From Lachnospiraceae bacterium (GTDB lineage: Bacteria; Bacillota; Clostridia; Lachnospirales; Lachnospiraceae): a stretch of DNA of 13,870 nt. The notes under the pieces are model-generated. The model did not search any database, had not been told where the DNA came from, and saw nothing but the letters and a program-made list of their open reading frames with translations. The stretch covers positions 1-13,870 of the forward strand of contig CAAGJU010000019.1 in the NCBI GenBank assembly GCA_900770225.1, in the 5' to 3' direction. This document shows, piece by piece, positions 7,387 to 13,541 of this stretch. How positions within the stretch are numbered: position 1 is the stretch's first letter; each line of letters begins with the position of its first letter. Both the position numbers and the translations under genes were made by a program.

Positions 7387-7480
7387 AAACAGGCGACAGC
7401 GTTTACCACATAAGGACGGTTATAAAACAGGCGACAGCGTTTATCGCATAAGGACGGTTATCAAACAGGCGGGAAGGACG
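7387..7480 (+). repeat. Tandem 38-bp repeats directly upstream of pilC
   Basis: Units are 7387-7424 and 7425-7462, opening AAACAGGCGACAGCGTTTA, with two or three differences. A third, shortened copy starts at 7463 (AAACAGGCGGGAAGGACGG) and supplies the ribosome site of pilC (start 7484). The leader between the candidate promoter and the gene is therefore made largely of this repeat. Confidence 0.85.
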
Positions 7481-7483
7481 GAA

Positions 7484-8566
7484 ATGACGAAGGAAAACGT
7501 AGCGGGTGAGAATAAGGAAAGCGGAAAAAAACGCAGATATCTCTCAAATCTGGAGCTTGCCTCGTTCGCGGGACAGATGGCGCTTGTACTGAAAGCGGGC
7601 ATTTCCGGCGTGGAAGGCATCACCCTCATGTATGAAGATGCGGAGGACGCGGCAGACAAAAGCATCCTGAAGGAAATTCTCGATGAAGCTGAACTGACGG
7701 GAAAGCTTGCGCCGGCCCTCGAGAAGACGGGCCTTTTTCCGCCTTACATGGTCCAGATGACAAAAATCGGTGAGCAGACCGGCAATCTGGATACGGTCAT
7801 GTCGTCACTGGAAGACTATTATGAGAATGAAGAGGGAATCCGCCGGGATTCCACCAATGCAGTGCTGTATCCGCTGATCCTGACCTGCATTATGATCGCT
7901 GTCGTCATTGTTCTGATCGTTCAGGTTATGCCCGTCTTTGAACAGGTATTTCAGGAACTCGGCACGGAGATGACGGGACTGCCGCTCGTCCTGAATCAGA
8001 TCGGCAGCGCGATCCGCACGTATTCTGTATCTTTCCTGCTTATTCTCGGTGCGATCGTGCTCATCATTTTTGTCAGCAGACTGACGCCGGAAGGCCGGCA
8101 GTTCTGGCATAATTTCGGCCGGCATTTCCGTTCGATTCGCACAGGCTATGAGGAAGAGGCCGCCTATCGCTTTGCCAGTGTCATGTCCATGTCGCTTTCC
8201 AGCGGTCTTACGCCGGAGGAAGGGATGGACCTGGCCATCGACCTGATCGGCGAGCCGGACGTGAAGACAAGGCTGGAGGCGGTACGTGATGACATGAACC
8301 AGGGCGCTTCGATGACAGACAGCCTGCAGGAGCATAAAATTTTCTCCGGCATGTATGCGCGGCTGGCATCGCTCGGCTCCCGGACGGGGTCGCTCGACAA
8401 AGTGCTGGCGCAGATCGCGGAACTCTACCGGGAAGATGCGCAGGATCGCCTGAACCGCAGGCTGGAATCCGTGCAGCCGGCACTCGTTATCATTCTCTCT
8501 GTGCTTATTGGCGCCATCCTGCTGAGCGTAATGTTCCCGCTGCTCGGGATCATGTCGTCGCTGTGA
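7484..8566 (+). CDS. pilC: Type IV pilus / type II secretion inner-membrane platform protein (PilC/GspF family)
   Basis: PilC/GspF proteins are polytopic membrane platforms that couple the cytoplasmic ATPase to pilus assembly or retraction. The 360-residue protein shows the two-fold T2SSF repeat: cytoplasmic domain 1 (about 25-125, with LVLKAGISGVEG and GEQTGNLD), TM about 131-152 and 183-199, cytoplasmic domain 2 (about 225-325, with SMSLSSGLTPEEG and GSRTGSLD), and a last TM at about 333-356. The paired G-x-x-[ST]-G-x-LD motifs are characteristic. It is slightly shorter than the usual 400 residues, mainly at the N-terminus. The start follows the partial 38-bp repeat with GGAAGGACGG. It heads a run of pilin-like genes ending in a PilT-like ATPase, which supports the call. 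Confidence 0.92.
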   Translation: MTKENVAGENKESGKKRRYLSNLELASFAGQMALVLKAGISGVEGITLMYEDAEDAADKSILKEILDEAELTGKLAPALEKTGLFPPYMVQMTKIGEQTGNLDTVMSSLEDYYENEEGIRRDSTNAVLYPLILTCIMIAVVIVLIVQVMPVFEQVFQELGTEMTGLPLVLNQIGSAIRTYSVSFLLILGAIVLIIFVSRLTPEGRQFWHNFGRHFRSIRTGYEEEAAYRFASVMSMSLSSGLTPEEGMDLAIDLIGEPDVKTRLEAVRDDMNQGASMTDSLQEHKIFSGMYARLASLGSRTGSLDKVLAQIAELYREDAQDRLNRRLESVQPALVIILSVLIGAILLSVMFPLLGIMSSL

Positions 8567-8590
8567 GCTTCTAAGTGGAGATTATATTTT

Positions 8591-8641
8591 CGCTCTGCGT
8601 GTGCAGGTAAGGGAATGCCGCTGTGAGACGCAGGGCGTTTT
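8591..8641 (+). terminator. Possible intra-operon terminator or attenuator after pilC
   Basis: CGCTCTGCGT (8591-8600) pairs with ACGCAGGGCG (8628-8637) through nine Watson-Crick pairs and one G-U pair, followed directly by TTTT (8638-8641). The 27-nt loop is long for an intrinsic terminator and the T run is short, so partial termination setting the pilC to downstream ratio is more likely than full stop. Confidence 0.4.
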
Positions 8642-8685
8642 GACCGACAGGTCTGATAGCGGGAATTGAAAAGAGGTGAACAGGT

Positions 8686-9009
8686 ATGGCGCGATTCGGC
8701 AGCAGAAGAAAAAATAAACGAAGCAGCATCGTGATCACGATTATTTTTTCAGCTGTGATCATCGCCGTGTTTATGATAGCTGTTCGTCTGGTCTCCGGAG
8801 GGAATGTGGCCCGTCAGGAGGAAAGCCTGAGCCGGGCGCTGGAAAATGACATCACCGCCTGTTATGCGATGGAGGGCAGTTACCCGGAGAGCCTCGATTA
8901 CATCAGAGACAATTACGGCCTGACCTATAATGAGAATCTGTTTTATGTGGATTACCAGGTGGTCGGTTCCAATATACGGCCGGTGGTGACGATCATACGG
9001 AAGTCATAA
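8686..9009 (+). CDS. Small single-TM pilin-like protein of the pilus cluster
   Basis: The 107-residue protein has a very basic N-terminus (MARFGSRRKNKR), one TM helix at about 15-36 and a short outer domain. The segment ITACYAMEGSYPESLDYI (57-73) followed by YGL, then a terminal beta pair ending PVVTII, recalls the alpha/beta turn of GspG-like pilins (YP then GL). There is no canonical prepilin cleavage site with Gly and Glu+5. The start is supported by AAGAGGTGAA at 8671-8680. I know similar small proteins next to PilC in Clostridia, but no named function. It may be a minor pilin or assembly component; this is inferred from position and fold hints. Confidence 0.75.
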   Translation: MARFGSRRKNKRSSIVITIIFSAVIIAVFMIAVRLVSGGNVARQEESLSRALENDITACYAMEGSYPESLDYIRDNYGLTYNENLFYVDYQVVGSNIRPVVTIIRKS

Positions 9010-9165
9010 CGCGAATACATGCGCCGACTGCGGGCGCGCAGCGATGGAGCCGTTGGGGCTAATCCAGTGTGTGGCAGCGTGAATGATATGGGAGTTTACT
9101 GTATTTGCGGGTAAGATAACGGTAAATGGCAGCAGATGACAGCAGATAACCGGCGTAGAAAGAAC

Positions 9166-9176
9166 AGGAAGGAGGG
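9166..9176 (+). promoter_or_regulatory. Ribosome site fixing the start of the DUF4860-like gene at 9181
   Basis: AGGAAGGAGGG lies 5-10 bases before ATG 9181. The frame is open to an earlier ATG at 9136, but that codon has no ribosome site and the extra 15 codons would contain this purine-rich sequence, so 9181 is the better start. Confidence 0.8.
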
Positions 9177-9180
9177 CGTC

Positions 9181-9921
9181 ATGCAGCGATTCGGCAGACA
9201 GAAAAAGAAAACAGCATCTGTGGCGCAGATTTTCTGCGTGATTGCGCTGTTTGCTTTTTTCATGGCATGTGCGATCCTCGTCATCCTGTTCGGCGCCCGT
9301 GTATACAAGTCGACGGTTGAAAAATCCAATGCGAACTATTCTTCCCGGACGCTTCTTTCCTATGTCACGGAAAAAATCCATCAGAACGACAGGGCCGGCG
9401 GCGTGAGCGTCGGCGAGTTTGACGGAATTCCTGCTCTGATCCTGGAACAATCAGATACAGACAATCCGAATGATACGGACAATCCCGATGATACGGACAA
9501 TTCAGATGATACTGACAATCCCGATGATACGGACAATCCGGAAGATACGGACAATTCGGGTAATGCGGGCAATCCGGATGATATGGATGATGCAGGTGAC
9601 ACAGGCGCATCATATACCACATATATCTATCTCTATGACGGAAATATCTGTGAACTGACGGCCGTCGAAGGGGCGACGATCCAGGCCGATGCAGGAACGC
9701 CGATTCTGGAAGCGGAAGAATTTGTGCCGGAGGATCTCGGCAATGGTCTGTTCCGTTTCACCTGCGTAGATACAAAGGGCGAGAAGTCGGAGACATATGT
9801 GACCGTTCGTTCTGAAGACGGTGAAGCTGTTGCCGAGAGTACGTCCGAGAGTACATCTGAAAATACATCTGCCAATAGGGTGAGAGAAGCATCTCAGAAT
9901 ACAGAGGAGGCATCGTCATGA
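9181..9921 (+). CDS. DUF4860-like single-TM protein with an Asp/Asn-rich hexapeptide repeat insert
   Basis: The 246-residue protein has a basic N-terminus (MQRFGRQKKK), a TM helix at about 15-38, then FGARVYKSTVEKSNANYSSR and LSYVTEKIHQND, which match what I recall of the DUF4860 family found in clostridial pilus-like clusters. The family's continuous beta domain is interrupted: after GIPALILEQ (82-90) comes a run of about eight Asp/Asn/Pro/Thr hexapeptides (92-139), and the domain then resumes at TYIYLYDGNICEL (147-159). A Ser/Thr/Glu-rich tail (219-246) is also unusual. The stop overlaps the next gene's start (ATGA, 9918-9921), so translation is probably coupled. A pilin-like or assembly role is inferred from context only. 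Confidence 0.78.
   Translation: MQRFGRQKKKTASVAQIFCVIALFAFFMACAILVILFGARVYKSTVEKSNANYSSRTLLSYVTEKIHQNDRAGGVSVGEFDGIPALILEQSDTDNPNDTDNPDDTDNSDDTDNPDDTDNPEDTDNSGNAGNPDDMDDAGDTGASYTTYIYLYDGNICELTAVEGATIQADAGTPILEAEEFVPEDLGNGLFRFTCVDTKGEKSETYVTVRSEDGEAVAESTSESTSENTSANRVREASQNTEEASS
9454..9597 (+). repeat. 18-bp coding tandem repeat (DTDNPD-type hexapeptide), about eight copies
   Basis: The units run from 9454 to 9597 with 18-bp period; the first six start GATAC[AGT]GACAAT and encode DTDN[PS]x, and the last two are diverged (NAGNPD, DMDDAG). The hydrophilic acidic run is in frame, so changes in copy number would be tolerated. Acidic DTDNPD runs resemble calcium-binding or spacer segments, but no binding site is demonstrated. 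Confidence 0.88.
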
Positions 9922-10382
9922 AAAAAAGTGATTCGTTCCTCTTCCTGTTTGAGATGATCATGGCCATGCTCATTTTCTTCATCGCTTCATCCATCTGCGT
10001 GTCTGTGTTTGCAAAGGCGCACCGGATGAACCGGGAATCGCAGGAGCTGAACGCGGCCATCTCCGCAGAAAAAAATATTGCCGAGCTCCTCAGCACTGCT
10101 GACAGTATTGACTGCGCGCAGGCACTGATCCGTGAGGCCTATCCGCAGGCTGAGATTACTTCTGTGTCAGATATCGGCGCGTCCGGATTTCAGGTGAGCA
10201 TCGGTTTTGACAGTGATTTGCAGGAAGCAGCATCAGAAGAGGCCAGCTACCTGATGACAGCGGATGTCAGCGCAGAGGATATGCTCATGTCCGCGGACAT
10301 TCATTTTTATCCCGTGTCAGACAGTTCGAATTCGACGGATTCTGTGTATGATCTGCATGTGGAAAATGCCATTACACGGTAA
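9918..10382 (+). CDS. Pilin-like (pseudopilin-like) membrane protein
   Basis: The 154-residue protein begins with a short charged leader (MKKSD), then a hydrophobic helix (about 7-32) that contains the only pilin-like Glu (Glu12), followed by an amphipathic helix (KAHRMNRESQELNAAISAEKNIAELL) and a beta-rich C-terminal half. This is the layout of a type IV pilin or pseudopilin. The leader lacks the usual Gly at -1, and Glu12 is two residues further along than a G-S-F-L-F-E site would give, because Leu-Phe appears twice (SFLFLFE). It overlaps the previous gene by four bases (ATGA), implying coupling. A minor pilin is the best guess. Confidence 0.75.
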   Translation: MKKSDSFLFLFEMIMAMLIFFIASSICVSVFAKAHRMNRESQELNAAISAEKNIAELLSTADSIDCAQALIREAYPQAEITSVSDIGASGFQVSIGFDSDLQEAASEEASYLMTADVSAEDMLMSADIHFYPVSDSSNSTDSVYDLHVENAITR

Positions 10383-10481
10383 CGGCACGGAAGTTTATAT
10401 ATGGGCTGGCAAAGAGACGCAATCGGCCATATGGATGTGGGGCCAAATGGATGTGGGCATTGGAAAGTGTGTTATGACGAG

Positions 10482-10518
10482 GCGCAGTTGTCCATAAGGA
10501 TTGCGCGTTGAGCTTTTT
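10482..10518 (+). terminator. Weak terminator-like hairpin between the two pilin-like genes
   Basis: GCGCAGT (10482-10488) can pair with ATTGCGC (10500-10506) with one G-U pair and an 11-nt loop; TTTTT follows at 10514-10518 after a 7-nt gap. The gap makes efficient termination doubtful. The rest of 10383-10547 shows no gene. Confidence 0.25.
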
Positions 10519-10547
10519 GTTATGAGTTTCAGGAAGGACGTTTTGCC

Positions 10548-11015
10548 ATGAGTGATGGAACATCAGCTGAAAACCGAAAAAAACTCATGAAAAGAAATGC
10601 CGGGGAGCGCGGGTCTTTCCCGGTGCCATTCGGCATGTCGCTGCTGCTCGTGACGTTTCTGATCCTCTGCCTGTTTACGTTTGCGGCGATATCGCTGGTC
10701 ACAGCGCGAAATGACTACCGGACGGGCGAGAAAAACGCGGAACATCAGACGGCGTATTATGAAGCGGCCAATCAGGCCGAAGAAAAAGTGGCCGGACTCA
10801 ATGCAAAACTGGCAGCGGCCGGACAGACATCAGATGAACTTCCCGCGGAGCAGAATTTCCAGATCACCGTGGATGACAGCCACGTGCTGGCGGTGACGCT
10901 GGAGGCTGATACCGATGCGGAGACGCCGGTTTACCGTGTTACAAAATGGGAAGTGGAGTCCACGGCTGACTGGCAGCCGAGTCAGAGCGTACAGCTGATA
11001 CAGCCGGGGCTGTAA
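10548..11015 (+). CDS. Single-TM pilin-like protein with coiled segment
   Basis: The 155-residue protein has a 28-residue polar leader, a TM helix at about 30-52 (ending LFTFAAISLVTARNDYR), a helical, probably coiled segment to about 90 containing AYYEAANQAEEKVAGL, and a small beta-rich C-terminus (102-155). The pattern of a TM running into a YYxA-xxxAE helix recalls PilX/PilO-like minor components, and I know similar proteins beside pilC and pilT in Lachnospiraceae, but not a proven function. There is no Glu at +5 of the hydrophobic helix. The start is supported by AGGAAGGA at 10531-10538. It lies just upstream of the palindromic element and the pilT-like gene. Confidence 0.75.
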   Translation: MSDGTSAENRKKLMKRNAGERGSFPVPFGMSLLLVTFLILCLFTFAAISLVTARNDYRTGEKNAEHQTAYYEAANQAEEKVAGLNAKLAAAGQTSDELPAEQNFQITVDDSHVLAVTLEADTDAETPVYRVTKWEVESTADWQPSQSVQLIQPGL

Positions 11016-11033
11016 GTACAGAATGTCAGGAGA

Positions 11034-11177
11034 TACAGATGCTTCCAACCCGCAACCATCCGCAGACGCCGGTGGTTGGCGAGTACGAGCGAGAGCGGTC
11101 AGCTTGTAAGCTTCGAGCTTCCCTGCGGTCGCTCTCAGCAAGTGCTCATCGCTCTGTTGCGGGTGGAAGCATCTGTA
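11034..11177. repeat. Imperfect 144-bp palindrome between the pilin-like and pilT genes
   Basis: The outer arms 11034-11056 and 11156-11177 are complementary along their whole length apart from one bulged base. Inside, GAGAGCG (11091-11097) pairs with CGCTCTC (11130-11136), and AAGCT/AGCTT (11108-11112 with 11116-11120) forms the apex around TCG. The whole sits neatly between the stop of the previous gene and the ribosome site of pilT. It could be a MITE- or REP-like insertion, or an mRNA hairpin that separates expression of the two genes. No target-site duplication is evident. Confidence 0.8.
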
Positions 11178-11189
11178 CTCTGGATGCCC

Positions 11190-11197
11190 AGGAAGGA
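11190..11197 (+). promoter_or_regulatory. Ribosome site fixing the start of pilT at 11208
   Basis: AGGAAGGA ends 10 bases before ATG 11208. The frame is open upstream to TTG 11076, but those codons lie inside the palindrome and encode nothing PilT-like, so they are not part of the protein. Confidence 0.75.
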
Positions 11198-11207
11198 TAA
11201 GTTCAAT

Positions 11208-12284
11208 ATGGATATGACAGCAGAAGCGGTACTGCGCCGGTGCGTTGACATCGGCGCGTCCGATGTATTTATCATTGCCGGTGCAGGCGTTTCCTATCGA
11301 AAAAACGGAAACATTACGGTGGAGACAGGAGACAGCGATGAGCGCATGAAGCCTGCAGATACCGAGCGGATGCTCCGGGAGATCTATCATCTGGCCGGCG
11401 AACGTGACATGACGAAACTGGAAGAAAAGGGCGACGATGATTTTTCCTTCGCCGTTCCCGGACTCTCAAGATTCCGTGTCAGCGCATACAAACAGCGCGG
11501 CACGTATTCAGCCGTGATCCGTGTCGTTGCTTTTGATCTGCCGGATCCGGCGTCACTCGGCATTCCGGACAGCATCATCCGCACAGGAGAGCAGGCGCAC
11601 GGCATGGTGCTTGTGACGGGACCGGCCGGCAGCGGCAAGTCGACGACGCTGGCCTGTATCATCAAGGCCATCAATGAGAGCCGCAGCGCGCATATTATCA
11701 CGCTGGAGGACCCGATCGAATTTCTGCACAGGCACAGAAAAAGCATTGTCAGCCAGCGGGAGATCAACGTCGATACGGAAAGCTATGTGACGGCACTCCG
11801 CGCAGCGCTCCGGCAGAGTCCGGACGTGATCCTGCTCGGCGAGATGCGCGATTACGAAACCATTTCTGTCGCCATGACGGCGGCGGAGACCGGACATCTT
11901 ATTTTTTCAACGCTGCACACGATCGGGGCGTCCAACACGATCAACCGTATCATCGACGTTTTTCCGGCCAATCAGCAGCGGCAGATCGCGGTGCAGCTGT
12001 CGACCGTGCTGACGACCGTGATCTCGCAGCAGCTGGTGCCGACGGTCGACGGAGGCCGTGTGCCGGCGTTTGAGATCATGACCGTTACGCCCGCGATCCG
12101 CAACATGATCCGCGACAACAAGGTCTATCAGATCGACGGCATCATCTACGGATCGTCCGCCGATGACATGATCTCCATGGACAACAGCCTGCTGTCGCTG
12201 TATCATCAGGGAAAAATAACGCAGGAAACCGCGCTGTCCTACGCGACCAATGCGGATATGCTGGCCAGAAAGCTGCGGAGCTGA
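11208..12284 (+). CDS. pilT: PilT-family twitching-motility-type ATPase
   Basis: PilT is a hexameric cytoplasmic ATPase that powers pilus retraction. The 358 residues are normal length. Visible motifs are Walker A GPAGSGKST (138-146), the Asp box ITLEDPIEF (164-172), Walker B DVILLGEMRD (206-215) and the His box AAETGHLIFSTLHT (225-238). The AIRNMIRDNKVYQI segment (296-309) matches the conserved AIRNLIRE-type helix of PilT, favouring PilT over PilB/GspE. PilB-type Zn-binding Cys residues are absent. The start at 11208 follows AGGAAGGA. It is the only ATPase of this kind in the window, downstream of pilC and the pilin-like genes, so it may drive the whole machine alone or pair with an ATPase encoded elsewhere. 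Confidence 0.93.
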   Translation: MDMTAEAVLRRCVDIGASDVFIIAGAGVSYRKNGNITVETGDSDERMKPADTERMLREIYHLAGERDMTKLEEKGDDDFSFAVPGLSRFRVSAYKQRGTYSAVIRVVAFDLPDPASLGIPDSIIRTGEQAHGMVLVTGPAGSGKSTTLACIIKAINESRSAHIITLEDPIEFLHRHRKSIVSQREINVDTESYVTALRAALRQSPDVILLGEMRDYETISVAMTAAETGHLIFSTLHTIGASNTINRIIDVFPANQQRQIAVQLSTVLTTVISQQLVPTVDGGRVPAFEIMTVTPAIRNMIRDNKVYQIDGIIYGSSADDMISMDNSLLSLYHQGKITQETALSYATNADMLARKLRS

Positions 12285-12355
12285 ATATTGGCATAGATAT
12301 TTCGGAAGAAATGTCCTGAGAATACGCGGCCGGGTTTCTACACTATTACAGGTGT

Positions 12356-12397
12356 TCTGTCAGAAGGAACCTAGGCATGTATGACCTAGAAGACAGA
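12356..12397 (+). other. Imperfect inverted repeat between pilT and the permease gene
   Basis: TCTGTC (12356-12361) pairs with GACAGA (12392-12397), and an inner CTAGG-CAT / ATGACCTAG pairing (12371-12389) has a one-base bulge. No T tract follows, so this is an operator-like or RNA-processing structure at best. No clear promoter or terminator is seen in the 165-base gap. Confidence 0.35.
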
Positions 12398-12449
12398 CGT
12401 TAAAGGACAGAAGCGGCAGATATAAAACTTACAGAATGGACACATCGTT

Positions 12450-13541
12450 TTGATACAGAATAAGCAAAAAGAAACTGATTTACAGGAAGACGAAGAAAAA
12501 AATACGCGAATAGAAATGAATTCTCGTGCAGAAGCGAGAGCACATGAGATCGCGGAAGCAACAAAGCAGCATCATGAGGATGCAAGGAGTAAGAGAAAAC
12601 AGGATTTACAGGAGACAGACGAATCCCTGAAGGAGATACGCAGGGGACTGGCGTGGAATCGGATGACCAACCGGCAGAAGGGCGTGACCTGCGTTCTTCT
12701 CGAGGCACTCGGCTTTTCCATCATGTCGACGGCGATCAAGCTGACAGGAGAGAGGATCCCTGTCTTTGAGAAGGCACTGTTCAGAAATCTGGTCGCCATG
12801 ATTTTTGCCTTCATCGTCATGAAAACCGGGCATGAGAGTTTCCGGCCGAAAAAAGGCAATCTGACAGGACTGTTCATGAGGTCCATTTTCGGGACGCTGG
12901 GCATCTTCTGCAATTTCTATGCATGCAGCGTGCTTCTGCTGGCCAATGCCAACATGCTGAACAAACTGGCACCCTTTTTCTCCATTATCTTCTCGATCTT
13001 TCTGCTCCGTGAGAAACCGCAGAAGGTGCAGATTCTCGGCGTCATCATTGCTTTTATCGGCATGCTGTGCATCGTGCAGCCCGGCGCGTTCGCTAGCAGT
13101 GATTTCGTTCCGTCGGTGATCGGTGCGCTCGGAGGCGCGTCCGCGGGCTTTGCCTACACATGGGTGCGGAAACTGGGCCTGCACGGGGAGAACGGCACGC
13201 TCATCGTATTTTTCTTCTCGGTATTTTCCACGCTGGCCTGCCTGCCGCTCGCGGTCATACACTACGTGCAGCCGACAGCCACCGAGCTGTGTTTCCTGGT
13301 ACTGACGGGACTTGGCGCGATGATGGGTCAGGTATTCGTCACCAAGGCCTACTATTATGCGCCGGCGCGGGAAATTTCCGTCTATGATTACACGCAGGTG
13401 ATCTTCGCCGGCTTCTTCGGCTGGATGCTCTTCGGAGAAATCCCGGATGCGCTCAGCGTGCTCGGCTATGTGCTGATCATCGGTGCCGGCGTCGGCATGT
13501 ACCTCTACAACCGCCGCCACGCACCGGCCAGCACATCGTAA
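12450..13541 (+). CDS. EamA/DMT-superfamily permease with charged N-terminal extension
   Basis: DMT transporters move small metabolites or drugs across the membrane. From residue 78 on, ten TM helices fall into two EamA repeats (about 78-209 and 222-354), with GxSIMSTAIKLTG, a FRNLV helix end, NANMLNKLAPFFSIIFS and the second-half counterparts (VYDYTQVIFAGFFGWMLFGE). The substrate cannot be told. The open frame adds about 71 very polar, probably coiled residues before the first TM. The start is uncertain: TTG 12450 has only a weak GGA, ATG 12516 has no clear ribosome site, and ATG 12663 (M72) gives the usual family length but also lacks a good site. One extra T in the TTTT at 12448-12451 would join an ATG at 12436 to this frame. 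It seems functionally unrelated to the pilus genes. Confidence 0.88.
   Translation: MIQNKQKETDLQEDEEKNTRIEMNSRAEARAHEIAEATKQHHEDARSKRKQDLQETDESLKEIRRGLAWNRMTNRQKGVTCVLLEALGFSIMSTAIKLTGERIPVFEKALFRNLVAMIFAFIVMKTGHESFRPKKGNLTGLFMRSIFGTLGIFCNFYACSVLLLANANMLNKLAPFFSIIFSIFLLREKPQKVQILGVIIAFIGMLCIVQPGAFASSDFVPSVIGALGGASAGFAYTWVRKLGLHGENGTLIVFFFSVFSTLACLPLAVIHYVQPTATELCFLVLTGLGAMMGQVFVTKAYYYAPAREISVYDYTQVIFAGFFGWMLFGEIPDALSVLGYVLIIGAGVGMYLYNRRHAPASTS

Noticed and set aside
10264..10497. 77-codon open frame overlapping the end of the pilin-like gene
   Set aside because: It is out of frame with the pilin-like gene, rich in Met, Cys and Trp, and lacks a ribosome site.
11076..11207. N-terminal extension of PilT from TTG 11076
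   Set aside because: It is encoded within the palindrome, has no ribosome site, and ATG 11208 with AGGAAGGA gives the normal PilT length.
12606..13520. 304-codon open frame on the minus strand opposite the permease
   Set aside because: It mirrors a clear ten-TM EamA permease and its product is a His/Arg/Glu-rich sequence without any recognisable feature.
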